Shown here: positions 20,895 to 31,719 of the stretch, piece by piece
Layout of the letters: every line of letters starts with the position of its first letter
Position numbering within the stretch: the stretch's first letter is position 1
Made by a program: the position numbers and the translations under genes
Notes under the pieces: generated by a model
What the model saw: only the letters and a program-made list of their open reading frames with translations
Databases searched by the model: none
What the model was told of the DNA's origin: nothing
Assembly: GCF_009727055.1 (NCBI RefSeq)
Contig: NC_052350.1
Location: 28,321,186 to 28,385,185 of the forward strand
From: Benincasa hispida
Lineage: Eukaryota; Streptophyta; Magnoliopsida; Cucurbitales; Cucurbitaceae
DNA length: 64,000 bases
Direction of reading: 5' to 3'

Positions 20895-22952
20895 TGTCAT
20901 ACCCCCTCCCAGATTACCCTCTTAATCTAAAAGAGGATATGATCGCGATAGTTGCCAGCCCTGCTGCCAGCACCCATCACCTTAGCCCTCTAATCTAAAT
21001 GCCAACATGTTAAACATTAATAAGGTATGCATATGGTATGTCTCCTTAAGGTTCTACAAAATATTATATAAACACATGCATACAGCTATGATATAACATC
21101 TAAGGGGAGAAACATTCACAGATGGGCCCAGACATCTCTAACAAAGCCCTAGTCCCTCTCAAAACATGTGTACATAAATAGATCATCAACCTAAGTCTTC
21201 TTAATAAGACGAGTCTCTCAGTGGCAAGCAGCAGTAGGATCAACCCTGAGGAATCTAATCGCTACCTAAGAAGGGAAAACACAGAAATTCTGTGAGTTAA
21301 AAGCCCAGTGAACGACTATAGAATCGTATAACATCATGCATTACATCACTATAAATATGTAAATATACTAATGAGTATCTCAAGCAATTGTCTTTAAGTG
21401 TAGCTTTAAACCATTCTTAGATATCATCAAACATCATTATTCCCTAGTTGAGAATGAGTACCCCCTCCCAACATTTAATACCGGCCAAGAGACTCATACT
21501 TCGGTCTCTCATTCAGAACTGCCTACGTGCACGTGGCCATACTAAGTATCGTCATACATTAGGTACTTCCACTCAGATACCTTCTCAAACTTGTCCTTCA
21601 GTATCGAGCTACTAAGATACCTTCTCAAATGTCCTTCGGTACTGGGGTATTTTGTAGCATCAAATTAAGTTCTATTGCCTACCATCTACACAAGAACTCA
21701 TTCTCTCATAGCCTTCCTCTAGGAAGCATATTTCAACATTAGAAACTTAACTTTTGTAATGACCACATGACATACCTTGGCCTGTGTTACACATATACAA
21801 GCCGGGAAACATGCATTAAGTTATTCTCCCACCATTTGTTGCTTGAGGGAGTATAAATTCATCATTAATGTCACTATAACTTACTTGATCTTATATGCAT
21901 AAGTATTGGAGACATTAATTCACTTAGTCACCCACCGCTTGTCAGGGCTCTTAACGGTTTTACGCCTCTACTAGCTCTTCTTGGCCTGAAAAGACATAAT
22001 TCCCGGTTAAACTACTTAGAATTCTTAGTAAAATACCTCAAATAGTTCATTTACTAAAGGAACTTTCATCAACAAAGACAGCTTTACTGGCGAGATCCTC
22101 CTCATGAGAGAGATTAGCGAGATCCTCCTCATGAGCGAGATCAGCGAGATCCTCACAAGCGATATCAAGCTTTTCTTGGCAACTTTTATCCTAGCGATAC
22201 TTACCTTACCAGTGATACTCAGCCCAATTTCTAGCGAGATTTCCTTCTAGAGCGAGATCCTCATCACAAAATCAGCGAGATTTCCTTCATAAGCGAGATC
22301 CTCATTCCCATATCTCGCTATAACTCTCCACGGTGAGCTGTTTGCTTATTTTTCCCAAGTAGCTGTCTGCTTATGCACCGTTTCCCTATTACAACTTCAA
22401 AAATTCATAACTTAAAATCCAGAGCTCTTTTTTTAGAAACGTCCTTCTACAAACTTATTTAGAATCGAGTAACTTTTTTACCTTAAAATTTCAGCTAAAA
22501 ATTCCTTATAATTTGGCTTGGAGTTTCTAATATTCACCTTGAACCCTGACTAATCCGAGGTTCTGCCTCTTCTGCAAATTCTCCACCTTTGTTCTTCTCT
22601 TCTTGCAATCTTTATTTGGCAGGACAACCTTGAAAACTAGATTCTCTCAGCTTTCAAATGGTACCGATTTCACTAAATTTTCTCTTGTTAATTGCCGAAA
22701 CCAAGCTTTTGAAGTTTAACTTCCCTTTTAATCTTTCTGCCACTTCTCGAGTTCAAGGAGTAGATTGCCACGTCACCCCACACTTAGTGCCTCCAGCCAA
22801 ACTAATGAATGAGTTTCTCCGTTTAATATATTTTCCTTCCCTTCCTTCATAATCCCTATAAATAAACATGAATTTTTACTTAATAAATATGTAATATAAC
22901 ATTCCTTTGGCTAAACATGCTTATCTAGGGAACCTAGAGTTCGGGGTTTACA
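20895..22952 (-). repeat. Solo gypsy LTR, TSD GAACG
   Basis: A 2058-bp LTR in minus orientation (plus-strand start TGTCATACCCCCTCCC, end GGGGTTTACA). It is flanked by perfect 5-bp repeats GAACG at 20890-20894 and 22953-22957. RT coding is continuous when it is removed. It is related to the LTR at 60321-61580, sharing the 'TGTAAACC(C/T)CGAA' start and a GATCTCGCT motif array. No primer site or internal sequence remains. Confidence 0.92.
22080..22325. repeat. GCGAGATCCTC motif array inside the LTR
   Basis: About ten imperfect repeats of AGCGAGAT(C/T)(C/T)(T/C), several linked by the palindrome CTCATGAG, over 245 bp. The reverse complement array (GATCTCGCT) is found in the related LTR at 60920-61190. 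Confidence 0.8.
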
Positions 22953-23731
22953 GAACGGCTCACCAGAAAACTGTTCTTTTGTTTTCTTGATGGGTTCTCT
23001 GGGTTCTACCAAATCCTAATCACCCAAGAAGACTAGGAAAAGACTACATTCACTTGCACTTATGGGATTTATGCCTTCAGGAGGAAGCTATTCGGGCTTT
23101 GCAATGCCCTAGGTACGTTCCAAAGGTATATGATGAGTATTTTTTTTTTCTGATTTCATAGAAAAGTGCTAGAGGTGTTCGTGGATGATTTTACAGTTTA
23201 TGGAGAATCTTTTGATGATTGTTTGCATAATCTTGGTCCAGTATTGAAACGTTGCATCGAGACTAATATTGTGTTGAATTATGAAAGTGTCACTTTATAG
23301 CTTCTCATAGGATTGTTTTAGGACATTTAGTTTTTGCAAAAGGGATCGAGGTAGACAAGACTAAGATAGATGTTATTGCTAACCTTCCCTATCCTAAAAA
23401 TGTTAGGGAGATTTGTTCTTTTCTTGGTAGTACAGGTTTTTACAGGCGTTTCATCAAGGATTTTTTGAAGTTGGCATTACCTCTATCAACGTTGTTGCAA
23501 AAAGATTTTCCTTTTAATATTGACAAGAAGTACCAGGAGGCCTTTGACACTTTGAAGGAAAAGTTGACCACCGCCTCGATTCTGTAACCTTCACGATGGG
23601 ACATATCATTCGAGATCATGTGTGATACTAGTAATCTAGTAGTGGGAGCGGTCCTAGGACAGCGGGTCGACAAGAAAAGTCATGTTATATGCTTTGTATC
23701 AAGGACCCTAAATCCTACCTAGACAAACTAC
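22953..23731 (+). pseudogene. Athila-like pol: RT C-terminal half and connection
   Basis: After the second GAACG the frame continues 'FFCFLDGFSGFYQI', 'FTCTYGIYAFRR' and 'FGLCNA', then the catalytic block 'VFVDDFTVYG' (usual F-M-D-D-F). Next come 'HLVFAKGIEVDKTKIDVIANLPYPKNVREICSFLGSTGFYRRFIKDF', the thumb and connection, and 'FDTLKEKLTTASIL', 'FEIMCDTSN' and 'VGAVLGQR', which open RNase H. Single-base shifts occur near 23120, 23290 and 23585. The DD pair is intact, but the gene is broken by stops. It is cut at 23731 by another solo LTR. Confidence 0.88.
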
Positions 23732-25569
23732 ATGTCATACCCCCTCCCTAGCCTTAGCCCCCAAGACTTGGAAGGGAGCGTGAGGGTACACCAGTAGTAT
23801 TCCAAGTTAATAGGTAGGGTGGGCGTGTTGTGCCACACAGGGGGCTGGTGTACCACACAGGGGGCTGGCGGCAGTTTGCATTTGGCTTTACCCTACTGCC
23901 AATTTAGCCAAAATACCTAGCTTACCCTACTCCAATTTAGCCAAATCCCGAAATTAGCCTCTTTAGAGGTTATTTGGACAGTGGTAGGTTAGCTGGGCAT
24001 TGGCAGTAGGTAGGTGGGCGTGTTGTGCCACACATGGGGCTGGCGCGTTTGGGCTTGCGTGCGGTTGCACGGTGGGGCTGCCTACACTGGGCGTGATGCG
24101 TCGCACGGGAGGGCAGCTACACTTGGCTAGCGTAGTGGGATTGTGTCAAGCGAGGCGCGCGAATGGACGGATGCAGCGCTGCAGGCGTGCGCGCAGGGTG
24201 TAGGCTGGCTGTGCGTTCGGCTGACCTAATGCCTCACTAATGCAACCTTTGTTTCTTTTAATCTCCAATCAACTTGGCAGCCTAATAACTCAAACGTAAT
24301 TCTCTAAATATGCTCTCAACACAAGATTTAGGTGATGGTATGAATAAAATTCCTCCTTGCCCAAAACCCTCTATTTATAGCCATTCCAAACTCACCCCCT
24401 TGTGACAAACTCAACTCCCATTTGTCTCACTTTGGAGCTCGCCACACTTAGTCTACTCAGTCTAGCCTTGAGTTGTTCTTATCTCAGCTTTCCAGCCAAA
24501 ATCTCCTTTTTGCATGAAATCTCCTTCACACCACCTCCTGCTTGGGGTGATAAGACTCAATTGCATGAAATCTCCTTTGTCCACCTCCTACTAGAACTTT
24601 GTGTGATCCTTCTTTTGGCCAACCTTAAAATCAACGTTAATACTTAACATATTTCTCTATTTAAATTGTTTAAGACTTATGCTCGTATACCATTGGCATT
24701 TTCCTTTTTGAAGTTTTCCATCAATTAGCCTTTACTTTTTTATCCTTAATAGCATTAACAACTCACCCTTCCTTCATTCAAAGTTCCTACTTAGCTATCG
24801 CATGCAGTCCGGCCATCCCCAATGCGATATGGTGGCCGCTCACACCGTTGATCATGGCCTGCTAAGGTGTACTTGCTTGGCCTTACTAAGCCCACGGATG
24901 CACGGGTGCTGACCATCGACGCATGGGCAATGCTGTCTAGGCGCTTACGCGCTTGGCCGCATAGGCCACGCTCCGGGGTCGCAGTGGGGCATGCCTCCAC
25001 CGCATGGGCGTGTGCTTGGCATAAGGCATCGATGCATGGCTACTCGATAGACTCGACAGCGTTCGACGCATAGGATGGCTTGCCCGCTTGCCCGTTCGAC
25101 GCATAGGTAGGGCGCTCGGCATACACCATCGACGCATGGGCTGCGTGCTTGACGCACGACCTGTGCGCTTGTCCTTGACGCATGGGTTGCATGCTTGGCG
25201 CATGGCCTGTGCGCTTGTCCTCGACGCATGGGTTGTGTGCTTGGCGCATGGCCTGTGTGCGTGGCTTCAACGCACGGCCTGCGCGCCTAGCATGCTCATT
25301 TCGATGCATGCTTCCTGCTCGTGTCCGCATGGCTCATGTATGCCTTTGCGTTGGTTGTATGCAACCCTTAGCCATTTTTCAAGTCTTCTTGCTTCCATAC
25401 TCTATGCATTCTTGCGTCCAACATGTTTTAAGCCCTTCATAGGCGTTTGGACTTTTTGTCACCTTTTTGGATAATTTTAATGTTTTCCACCCTTTGTTCG
25501 AATATCCTTACTTATGATTTTTCTTCTCTATTTAACCTCCCACTTTAGATTTAGTATTAGGGTCTTACA
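23732..25569 (-). repeat. Solo gypsy LTR, TSD CTACA
   Basis: A 1838-bp LTR; plus-strand start TGTCATACCCCCTCCC, end GGTCTTACA. Perfect 5-bp repeats CTACA flank it (23727-23731 and 25570-25574). RNase H coding resumes across it. It shares its first 16 plus-strand bases with the solo LTR at 20895 but has a different body, with a GC-rich segment (24000-25330) containing a 46-bp tandem repeat. ORFs over that segment are composition artefacts. Confidence 0.92.
25129..25290 (+). repeat. 46-bp tandem repeat, about 3.5 copies
   Basis: Units start at 25129, 25175, 25221 and 25267 (partial), each reading (T)CGACGCATGGG...TGTGCGCTTGTCC with few differences. They are rich in CpG and in ATGCG/CGCAT words, and highly contrasting with the AT-rich surroundings. 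Less regular relatives extend back to about 24890. They lie within the solo LTR. Confidence 0.85.
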
Positions 25570-25863
25570 CTACACCACGGCTGAGAAAGAACTTCTGGTT
25601 ATTGTTTTTGCTTTAGATAAATTTCGTTTTCACATTCTTGGCTTTCTTGTTACTATATTTATTGATTATTCTGCTTAGGTACCTCATGACCGAGAAGGAG
25701 TCTAAGCCTTATCTTGTGCGTTCGATGCTTCTCCTTCAGGAGTTCAACGTGACTATCAAGGTTAAAAAGGGAGTAGAAAACTTGGTGGCAGACCACTTAA
25801 GCAAGGTTGTGCAAGAGGAGGACCCTATGCCTTTACGAGAGGATTTCCCTGACGAGTTCCTAT
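25570..25863 (+). pseudogene. Athila-like RNase H
   Basis: Continues from the pol fragment ending at 23731. 'YTTAEKELLVIVFALDKFR' is the glutamate-containing helix of RNase H. 'VTIFIDYSA' corresponds to the next catalytic aspartate block, usually Y/T-D-H-A/S-A. A frame change then gives 'MTEKESKPYLVRSMLLLQEFNVTIKVKKGVENLVADHLSKV' (25686-25808), the C-terminal end with the ADHLS signature. It is followed by an acidic linker 'EEDPMPLREDFPDEFLF' and a stop. Confidence 0.85.
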
Positions 25864-26701
25864 TCTAGATTACCACGCCCATTCCATGGTATGCTGACAT
25901 GGTAAATTTCCTGGTTACTGGTAAGTTCTCCTATGATATGCCTAGTTCTAGGAAGGCCAAACTGAGGAGTGATTCAAAATATTTTGTTTGGGACCCACCA
26001 TACCTCGGGAAAATTTATTCTGACCAAATCGTTAGGAGGTGTGTCTCGGAAGAGGAGTTTGGGTCTGTACTTTTATTCTGTCATGAGATGGCCTATGGAG
26101 GGCATTTTAGCCCTAAGAGAACTGCTAGGAAAGTTTTGGATAGTGAATTGATCTAGAATTCTTTGTTTGCTAACTGTTTTGCATTTTGCAAATCCCATGA
26201 GAAATGTCAGTGGTCAGGTTCTCTGTCTAGGACAAACGAGATTCCATTTAATTCTATCCTTTTGTATGAGATTTTTTATGTTTGGGGCATGGATTTCATG
26301 GGACCCTTTCCTTCTTCATATGGTTACTTGTATATTCTTTTAGCAGTGGTTTATGTGTCGAAGTGGGTTGAGGCTATCCCCACTAGGATTAACAGTGCTG
26401 CCGTTGTTTCAGGATTCTCAAGAGCTAACATCTTTTCCAGGTTTGGCATACCTCGAGTCATAATTAGTGACCAGGGTACACACTTTTTCAATAGGATCAT
26501 CGAGGCGCTCATTAGGAAGTATGGACTTCACCATCGAGTTGCCACTCCGTACCATCCTCAAACAAATGGCCAAGCAAAAATTTCTAATCGAAAGGTTAAG
26601 AGTATTCTGGAGAAAACTGTCAATCCAACAAGGAAAGGTTGGAGCAATGCCTTGACGATGCTCTTTAGGCTTACAGAACTGCTTTCAAAACTCCTATTGG
26701 G
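25864..26701 (+). pseudogene. Athila-like integrase, zinc-binding and catalytic core
   Basis: Integrase joins element DNA to the chromosome. After 'FVWDPPYLGKIYSDQIVRRCVSEEE' comes the HHCC domain 'CHEMAYGGHFSPKRTA...CFAFCKSHEKCQ', with a stop after 'SELI' (26154). The catalytic core gives 'VWGMDFMGPFPSS' (first D), 'KWVEAIPT' and 'VIISDQGTHF' (second D), then 'HPQTNGQAKISNRKVKSILEKTV'. In the family this last motif reads Q-A-E; here the catalytic glutamate is lysine (AAA), so this copy could not integrate even without its stops. The core frame is open from 26163 to 26705. Confidence 0.88.
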
Positions 26702-27167
26702 ATGATGCCCTTCAAGCTTGTCTATGGAAAGATGTGCCACTTATCATTAGAGGTTGACCATAAGGCCTTTTGGGCGGTTAAGCAATGCAATTTGAATCTA
26801 GCCCAAGCCAGTGAGGAGAGACTTTCTGAACTACAGGAATTAAAGGAACTATGCCTCGAAGCCTATGAGAACTCAAGACTCTACAAGGAAAAGTCAAAAC
26901 TAATTCATGATAAGGGTCTTTTGAGGAAGGAATTTCGTGTTGATCAGAAAGTGCTGCTCTATAATTCACATCTATCACTCATGTCCGGTAAACTCAAGTC
27001 TAGATGGCTTGGTCCTTTTGAGATTATTAACTTGTTTCCCTATGGTGTAGTTGAGATAAGAAGTCTAGAGATAGGTAAGGAATTCAAGGTGAACGAGCAC
27101 TGCCTTAAGATCTTCAATGGAGGGGAAGTCAACTTAGCTTACTCAAGCTTCCTGTTAGCTCCACCCT
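26702..27167 (+). pseudogene. Athila-like integrase C-terminal domain
   Basis: The frame 26702-27167 follows a one-base shift: '[28 protein letters not shown]', '[31 protein letters not shown]', '[16 protein letters not shown]' and '[14 protein letters not shown]' are the helical and GPF/Y-type DNA-binding C-terminal regions of Athila integrase. Coding ends '[25 protein letters not shown]', where the non-autonomous element inserts at 27168. The last few codons and stop are at 31720 onward. Confidence 0.88.
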
Positions 27168-28711
27168 TGATAGGTCTTGTAAAAGACTATCTTTTCTATG
27201 TTAAAACCCTCAATTCTATCATATTTTTTTTGCTTTAAATGTCTATTTTATAGGTAAAAGACAATGTCAACACTCTTGAATCTATTTTGAGGAGTTTAAA
27301 GCATAATGGAGTCAAATTAACCAAAAAAGATCAAAGGAAGTGGAGAAAAGAAGGAAGAAAATATGACGATGTGCAGATTTTTTGCCAGCTGACATTTTTT
27401 GTGCGTGATTAAAAGCAGATTTTTTTGCTGTCTGCCATTGTTTGCCTGCATTAAAAGCTGGAAGGTAGTAGCTGCAAAATAAGGCAGCGTCGTGACATTC
27501 CGGAGGATGATGGAAAATAAAGAATGCACGCCGTACCTCTGCATAAGTGAGCATTGGACCAACGTCAGCCTAGGGTCGTGACGTTGCGACCCTTATCAAT
27601 ACAAAAACTGAAATTTTCTAGATTTCGACGGAGAGGAAGAAAATTCTATGGAGGCTGGGATCTCTCTCCAAGTTTTTTCATCTATTTGGTAATTCTTGTT
27701 CCATTTTAGGTTAGATTTTATATTTTTGTTGAATTGTAAACAATACTTTTGTAATTCTTCATAAATTTGTCTATAAAATTGTGAAGTTTTGATTGAATCT
27801 TGATTCTAGTCTTCAAGGGTTCTTGCAATTCTTTTGAGTTTTCTCTTTTTCCTTATGAATTGCAATATGAATTTGTGCTTTCTTGAATCTATGCTTAATT
27901 CTTGATGCATGTTGAATGATCTTTATCTTGAACATGTATAGCCTAGATGCTTCGTTCTGTCACAATCATTGTTGAATATGTTGCTTTTAATGTGTTCGAT
28001 GGAATGTCTAGCCAAGATCTCCAAGAGGCAATAGTAATTGTGTGTTTGATGGCTATTCCTAGGATGTATTAATTACTATATTTGGAGAAACCTTGGTTAA
28101 TTGAGTAAGCTATCTTAACAATTAATCAACACAATTGAATCCTAGAACCTAATGCGCATGTTTTCTATTCTATGTGGCCGCTATCAAACCCAATAGAAGT
28201 AGGAGCATGTAGGTTGATTAGAGTTTGGCCTATCTAACCTTAATCAATGTTTAGGACGCTCTCTTGACTAGGTTATTACTAATTGTCGGCCTTTGTAGAG
28301 GCTAGCTTGATCGAGTTCAGTGAGTAGTTACGAGCATAATCCAATTGTCAATTAACTTTTAGAATTCGATGATAGGAATTGCAATGAACGTCTAACTTGA
28401 ACTAGAAGAAAGATTATTCCTAGGAATTGCATTGAACTTTCAACTTGAACTAGAAGAAAGATTATTCCTAACTTGTTTACATTCATCTTTTATCTTTTGA
28501 TTTTTAGTATTTTTTCAAATTCATCAAACCCTCGTTTTATTGCTTTAATAGTCAAGGTTAGTTAAGAAAGGATTAGAATTAAAACCTTCCCTGAGGATCG
28601 ACCTCTTACTTTCGCTTTAACTACGAACTAGTTTTAGTAGATGTATGAGTTTTATAAATATTGTTTGTTTCGGGCTAGGTAGAATTAACGACACCTACTT
28701 AGCAACGAACA
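27168..28711 (+). repeat. 5' LTR of the non-autonomous element
   Basis: 1544 bp, TGATAGGTCTTG to CAACGAACA. It contains an inverted repeat 'gggtcg...cgaccc' at 27573-27592 around TGACG, and ends three bases before the primer site. Its first 54 bp recur at 31666-31719 with two differences. Confidence 0.8.
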
Positions 28712-28714
28712 AAA

Positions 28715-28732
28715 TGGCATCGTTGCCGAGGA
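28715..28732 (+). other. Primer binding site, Athila type
   Basis: 'TGGCATCGTTGCCGAGGA', close to the Athila/Tat primer site TGGCGCCGTTGCCGGGGA. The same class of site is seen at 11709 and, on the minus strand, at 41686-41703. Confidence 0.8.
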
Positions 28733-28880
28733 AGGCTAAGCCATTTAAATCTCATTCTTAGCTAATTTGACTAGCATTAAAACACCAAAATATATTTTCT
28801 TTTCTTTGTGTCTACTTGATTTAATATGATGGATATGAACATCTATCACATGCTTCAAGTGAACCCATCCAAGAGCACAA

Positions 28881-29660
28881 GTGATAAGAGAATTTAATGA
28901 GCTTAAAAGTGAAATAAATGAATTAACCTCTCTTGTTCGCGTTTTAGTTACTGAACACACACAGGATTCGCGTGGTCCTAATCGCGAATGCTATGCTCCT
29001 TGGCAGATGCCTAACCAAACCTCATTATCGACGTCTTCTCCTTCAACCAATATAGGTATTTCTTCAGAAAATTTAGTTGCTGAACTTTTTGACTACTCTT
29101 GTGAGTTTGTGCAGGAACGTTCCTATCTTTCTGAAGAACCATCGAGTTCCCAGCAGGATAGCTTCTATTCTGAACATGAGGTTAGAATCGACTTTTAGAA
29201 TCTGTGTGACCTCGTTGCTCAGATTACTAATTCGGTTAGGAGAATCGATGAATCTTGGGAAGATGCATCTTCTGAGAGTACTAAGTTAAGTGTTGGAGAG
29301 ATTCACATCGACGATCCTATTGAGCTGCTGGTTCTTCGAAATTCTGATTAAGGTAAGACATTGGATTTAGTAATGTGTGAACTTGCTAATGGCTTTTCTG
29401 ATTGTGAGTAGGATTCAATTGAGTTTCACCTGGAGACTCAAACCCCCGTGCCGGTTGAGGTCCATCAAACCCTTGAGCTTGCACACTCCATGCTGACATT
29501 GGAAAACCATTTAGAGCTTCTTGTCGTCTGTGGCATCGAAGGCAATCTTATTGAGGAGTTTCCCTGGACCGAGGATGAAGATGATGTTTATCCCATGCCA
29601 TGTTTAGAACAAGTAAGGATCAGTATGAGCCCGTATCGCACCTCAAGGAATCTCAAGTAA
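28881..29660 (+). pseudogene. Unrecognised acidic ORF of a non-autonomous element
   Basis: One reading frame runs for about 260 codons with three stops (29196-29198, about 29349-29351, about 29410-29412) and no frame change, suggesting a former gene decaying by point mutation. It starts with a short heptad-like segment 'IREFNELKSEINELTSLVRVLV', then a serine-rich stretch, then an acidic part with 'WEDASSEST', 'IDDPIELLVL' and 'EEFPWTEDEDDVYPMP'. I recognise no gag, zinc knuckle, protease or RT motif. It occupies the place of gag-pol right after the primer site. It may be a degenerate gag or an accessory protein; I cannot assign it. Confidence 0.5.
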
Positions 29661-31665
29661 AATAGTTAAAAGCTTCCAAGCCTAGAACAATTCTTACTCC
29701 TGGTATTTCTTGCATCTTTGATTATTGCTCGTATTTTCCTTATGATTCAGAGTTAGTTGTTGAGTTTTTTTCTTTCTTTAGACTCTTTTGGGTCATTTGA
29801 GTCCTTTGATTATTTCTTTTTCCCTTTTTTTTTTGTCAAATATTAGAAAAACAAAATTCGACCTGTCTAGTTCTCATCAAAAGATAAGTACTCTTATAGC
29901 CCTACCAGGCTATATACATTCATCTAATAGAGGATTGGAGAAGTATGAGAATTTCTACGTACCTTGAAAATGTTAAAAGACGGGACACGTCGAGTAATCG
30001 ACGCTAAAATTTGCCCTTCCTGGAGGTAACCAGACGTAAAAAATAAAACAACTTTTAATTGCTTTCCTTTATTTGCCTTTTAGAATTAGAAATTTTAGAC
30101 TAATTTTCTTCATTTTATTGTAGCTTTTCTTTTCCTTTATTTTTCTTTTCTTTTCTCTTTTGTAGGAATAAACAAAAATGAAAGAAAAAAAAAAACAAAG
30201 AAGCAAGTAAACCAACCGCCACCCGATAGGGGAATTCTTCTGTTCCCTTTATCATTTTTCTTTATGCTCAATCTTTTTTTTAAATATTGAGGATAATGTT
30301 TAGCTTTTAAGTTGGGGGTGGGGGTAAACATTACATGTTTAGCATGCTTAAACATTATTTTTATTACGGTTATAAAAATGAGCCTTAAAATTTTTTTTGC
30401 TTTGTGATATATGAGCATGTCTGGAACCCTTAAGCATTTGAGCTCGGGTTATTTCATTTTGTGATCTTGATATTTCTTGATGTATTTCTGAGGCTCTATT
30501 GTTGGCATGCTTGTGATTTTCTGAGTTTAATAGGTTGATTTCTTGATTTCTTATGACTCTTTAATCATTTTGTTCTCATTTGCATGAAAACCAAATTCAT
30601 TCAAAGGCCATCATTCATCTTCTTTATATTCTCAAACGGTTTTTACACAATCTCTTGATGCTTGTCGATGAAACTTTGATGATGCAATCTTTCTAGTAAA
30701 GACACAAGCAAACTTTTAGACACTTTAAAATTTCCAAGCAAAATTTTGAAACCAGTTTTCAAAAGAAACTTTCTTTTCCTTTTAACTTCATAAAAAATTG
30801 AATACTTCACTTTTAGATTTTTTTAGAATCTTAAAACTTTTAGAAATATAATCTCTACTCAATTTTCTTTGTCACTCTGATAGGACAATTTTTCGTCTAT
30901 GAACTACCATCTTGTTTTAGAAGCAAGTCTAGATAAAGAGGAATAAAAAGGCCTAGTGTTAAAAAAAAAAGGAATAAATTGCTAGCATATATTTTATATA
31001 TATATATATATATAAAGAAAACCTGCGAATTGACATAACAAAATTACATGACCTTCACTAACGCGTGTGTTTATGCATGGGTAGAGGTGAAAAGAGCTGC
31101 CTCCATCGTGTTTCTATTAGGGCCCGCGAGAAAAGAGCGATAGGTTCCCGGCGATTTGAGTGTGAAATCTATCCCTCTAGGTAAAATAAATGCCAATTAC
31201 ATTTTGTGTGCGTGAGTTTAAAAAGGCACCCTTGTCTTAGAATTGCATCTCTTTTTTGCAAGTTTGGTATATCCTAGACCGATAACCGAGCCAGTGTAGG
31301 GCGAAGAGGAATTGAGAGTTAGAAATCAACTTTCCACTAGTTTTGGCCTTTAAATAAACTAAAGCCTTGTAGCAAATTCTTTTATAATTTTACAAGAAAA
31401 AGGCCTTTTCTTTTCAAAAACATGTTTCAAATTTTTGCTAGTAAAATTTTAACCTTTCTAAAGTGCTTGCTTGTGTTGTTACTTACTAGGTTGTTGAAAA
31501 AAGAGATAGGAATCAAACTTTTGTGTAGTCCTATTGAGCATATTGATAATTTGAATGATTTCAATGAATGAATGCATGGATGAGTAGTTGATGCTTTGAT
31601 TGATTGAGTGCATAATTCTAGTTTCAACTTACTCGGGACGACCAAGATTTAGGTTGGGGGTATTT
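29661..31665 (+). other. 3' non-coding region of the non-autonomous element
   Basis: No gene. A relic of the gypsy pol end is visible near 29970-30020 ('acgtcgagtaatcgacg...cctggaggtaaccaga'), parallel to the host element's own end at 31735-31790. A G-rich tract 'agttgggggtgggggtaaac' lies at 30310-30330. A TA microsatellite is at about 30990-31013. The region ends in the polypurine tract at about 31651-31665. Confidence 0.6.
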
Positions 31666-31719
31666 TGATATGTATTGTAAAAGACTATCTTTTCTATGTT
31701 AAAACCCTCAATTCTATCA
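31666..31719 (+). repeat. 54-bp remnant of the 3' LTR
   Basis: Identical to 27168-27221 except for two bases (TGATATGTATTG versus TGATAGGTCTTG). It follows the polypurine tract, then breaks off into the host Athila sequence at 31720. About 1.49 kb of LTR has been deleted. Confidence 0.85.

Larger units (their letters stand above)
27168..31719 (+). mobile_element. Non-autonomous Athila-like element without gag-pol
   Basis: A 4.55-kb plus-strand element. It has a 5' LTR (27168-28711), an Athila-type primer site (28715-28732), an internal region with one broken acidic ORF of unknown function, a long AT-rich 3' tail, and a polypurine tract 'aggttgggggtatttt' just before the 54-bp remnant of the 3' LTR (31666-31719). 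No gag, protease, RT or integrase is present. The host element's pol end is continuous across it, showing it inserted at 'accct' (27163-27167). Confidence 0.8.

Noticed and set aside
22080..22325. CRISPR-like array
   Set aside because: Repeats are about 11 bp, imperfect and irregularly spaced, inside a plant LTR, with no cas genes. The same holds for 15770-16300.
24867..25474. Several overlapping ORFs on both strands in the GC-rich part of the solo LTR
   Set aside because: They overlap a tandem repeat in an LTR bounded by a target duplication. Their low-complexity Arg/Ala/His/Cys content comes from repeated GCATG words, with no domain.
27178..31717. An unusually long (44-54 bp) target site duplication
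   Set aside because: The repeated segment starts with TGATA, follows a polypurine tract on the right, and is the beginning of the element's own LTRs.
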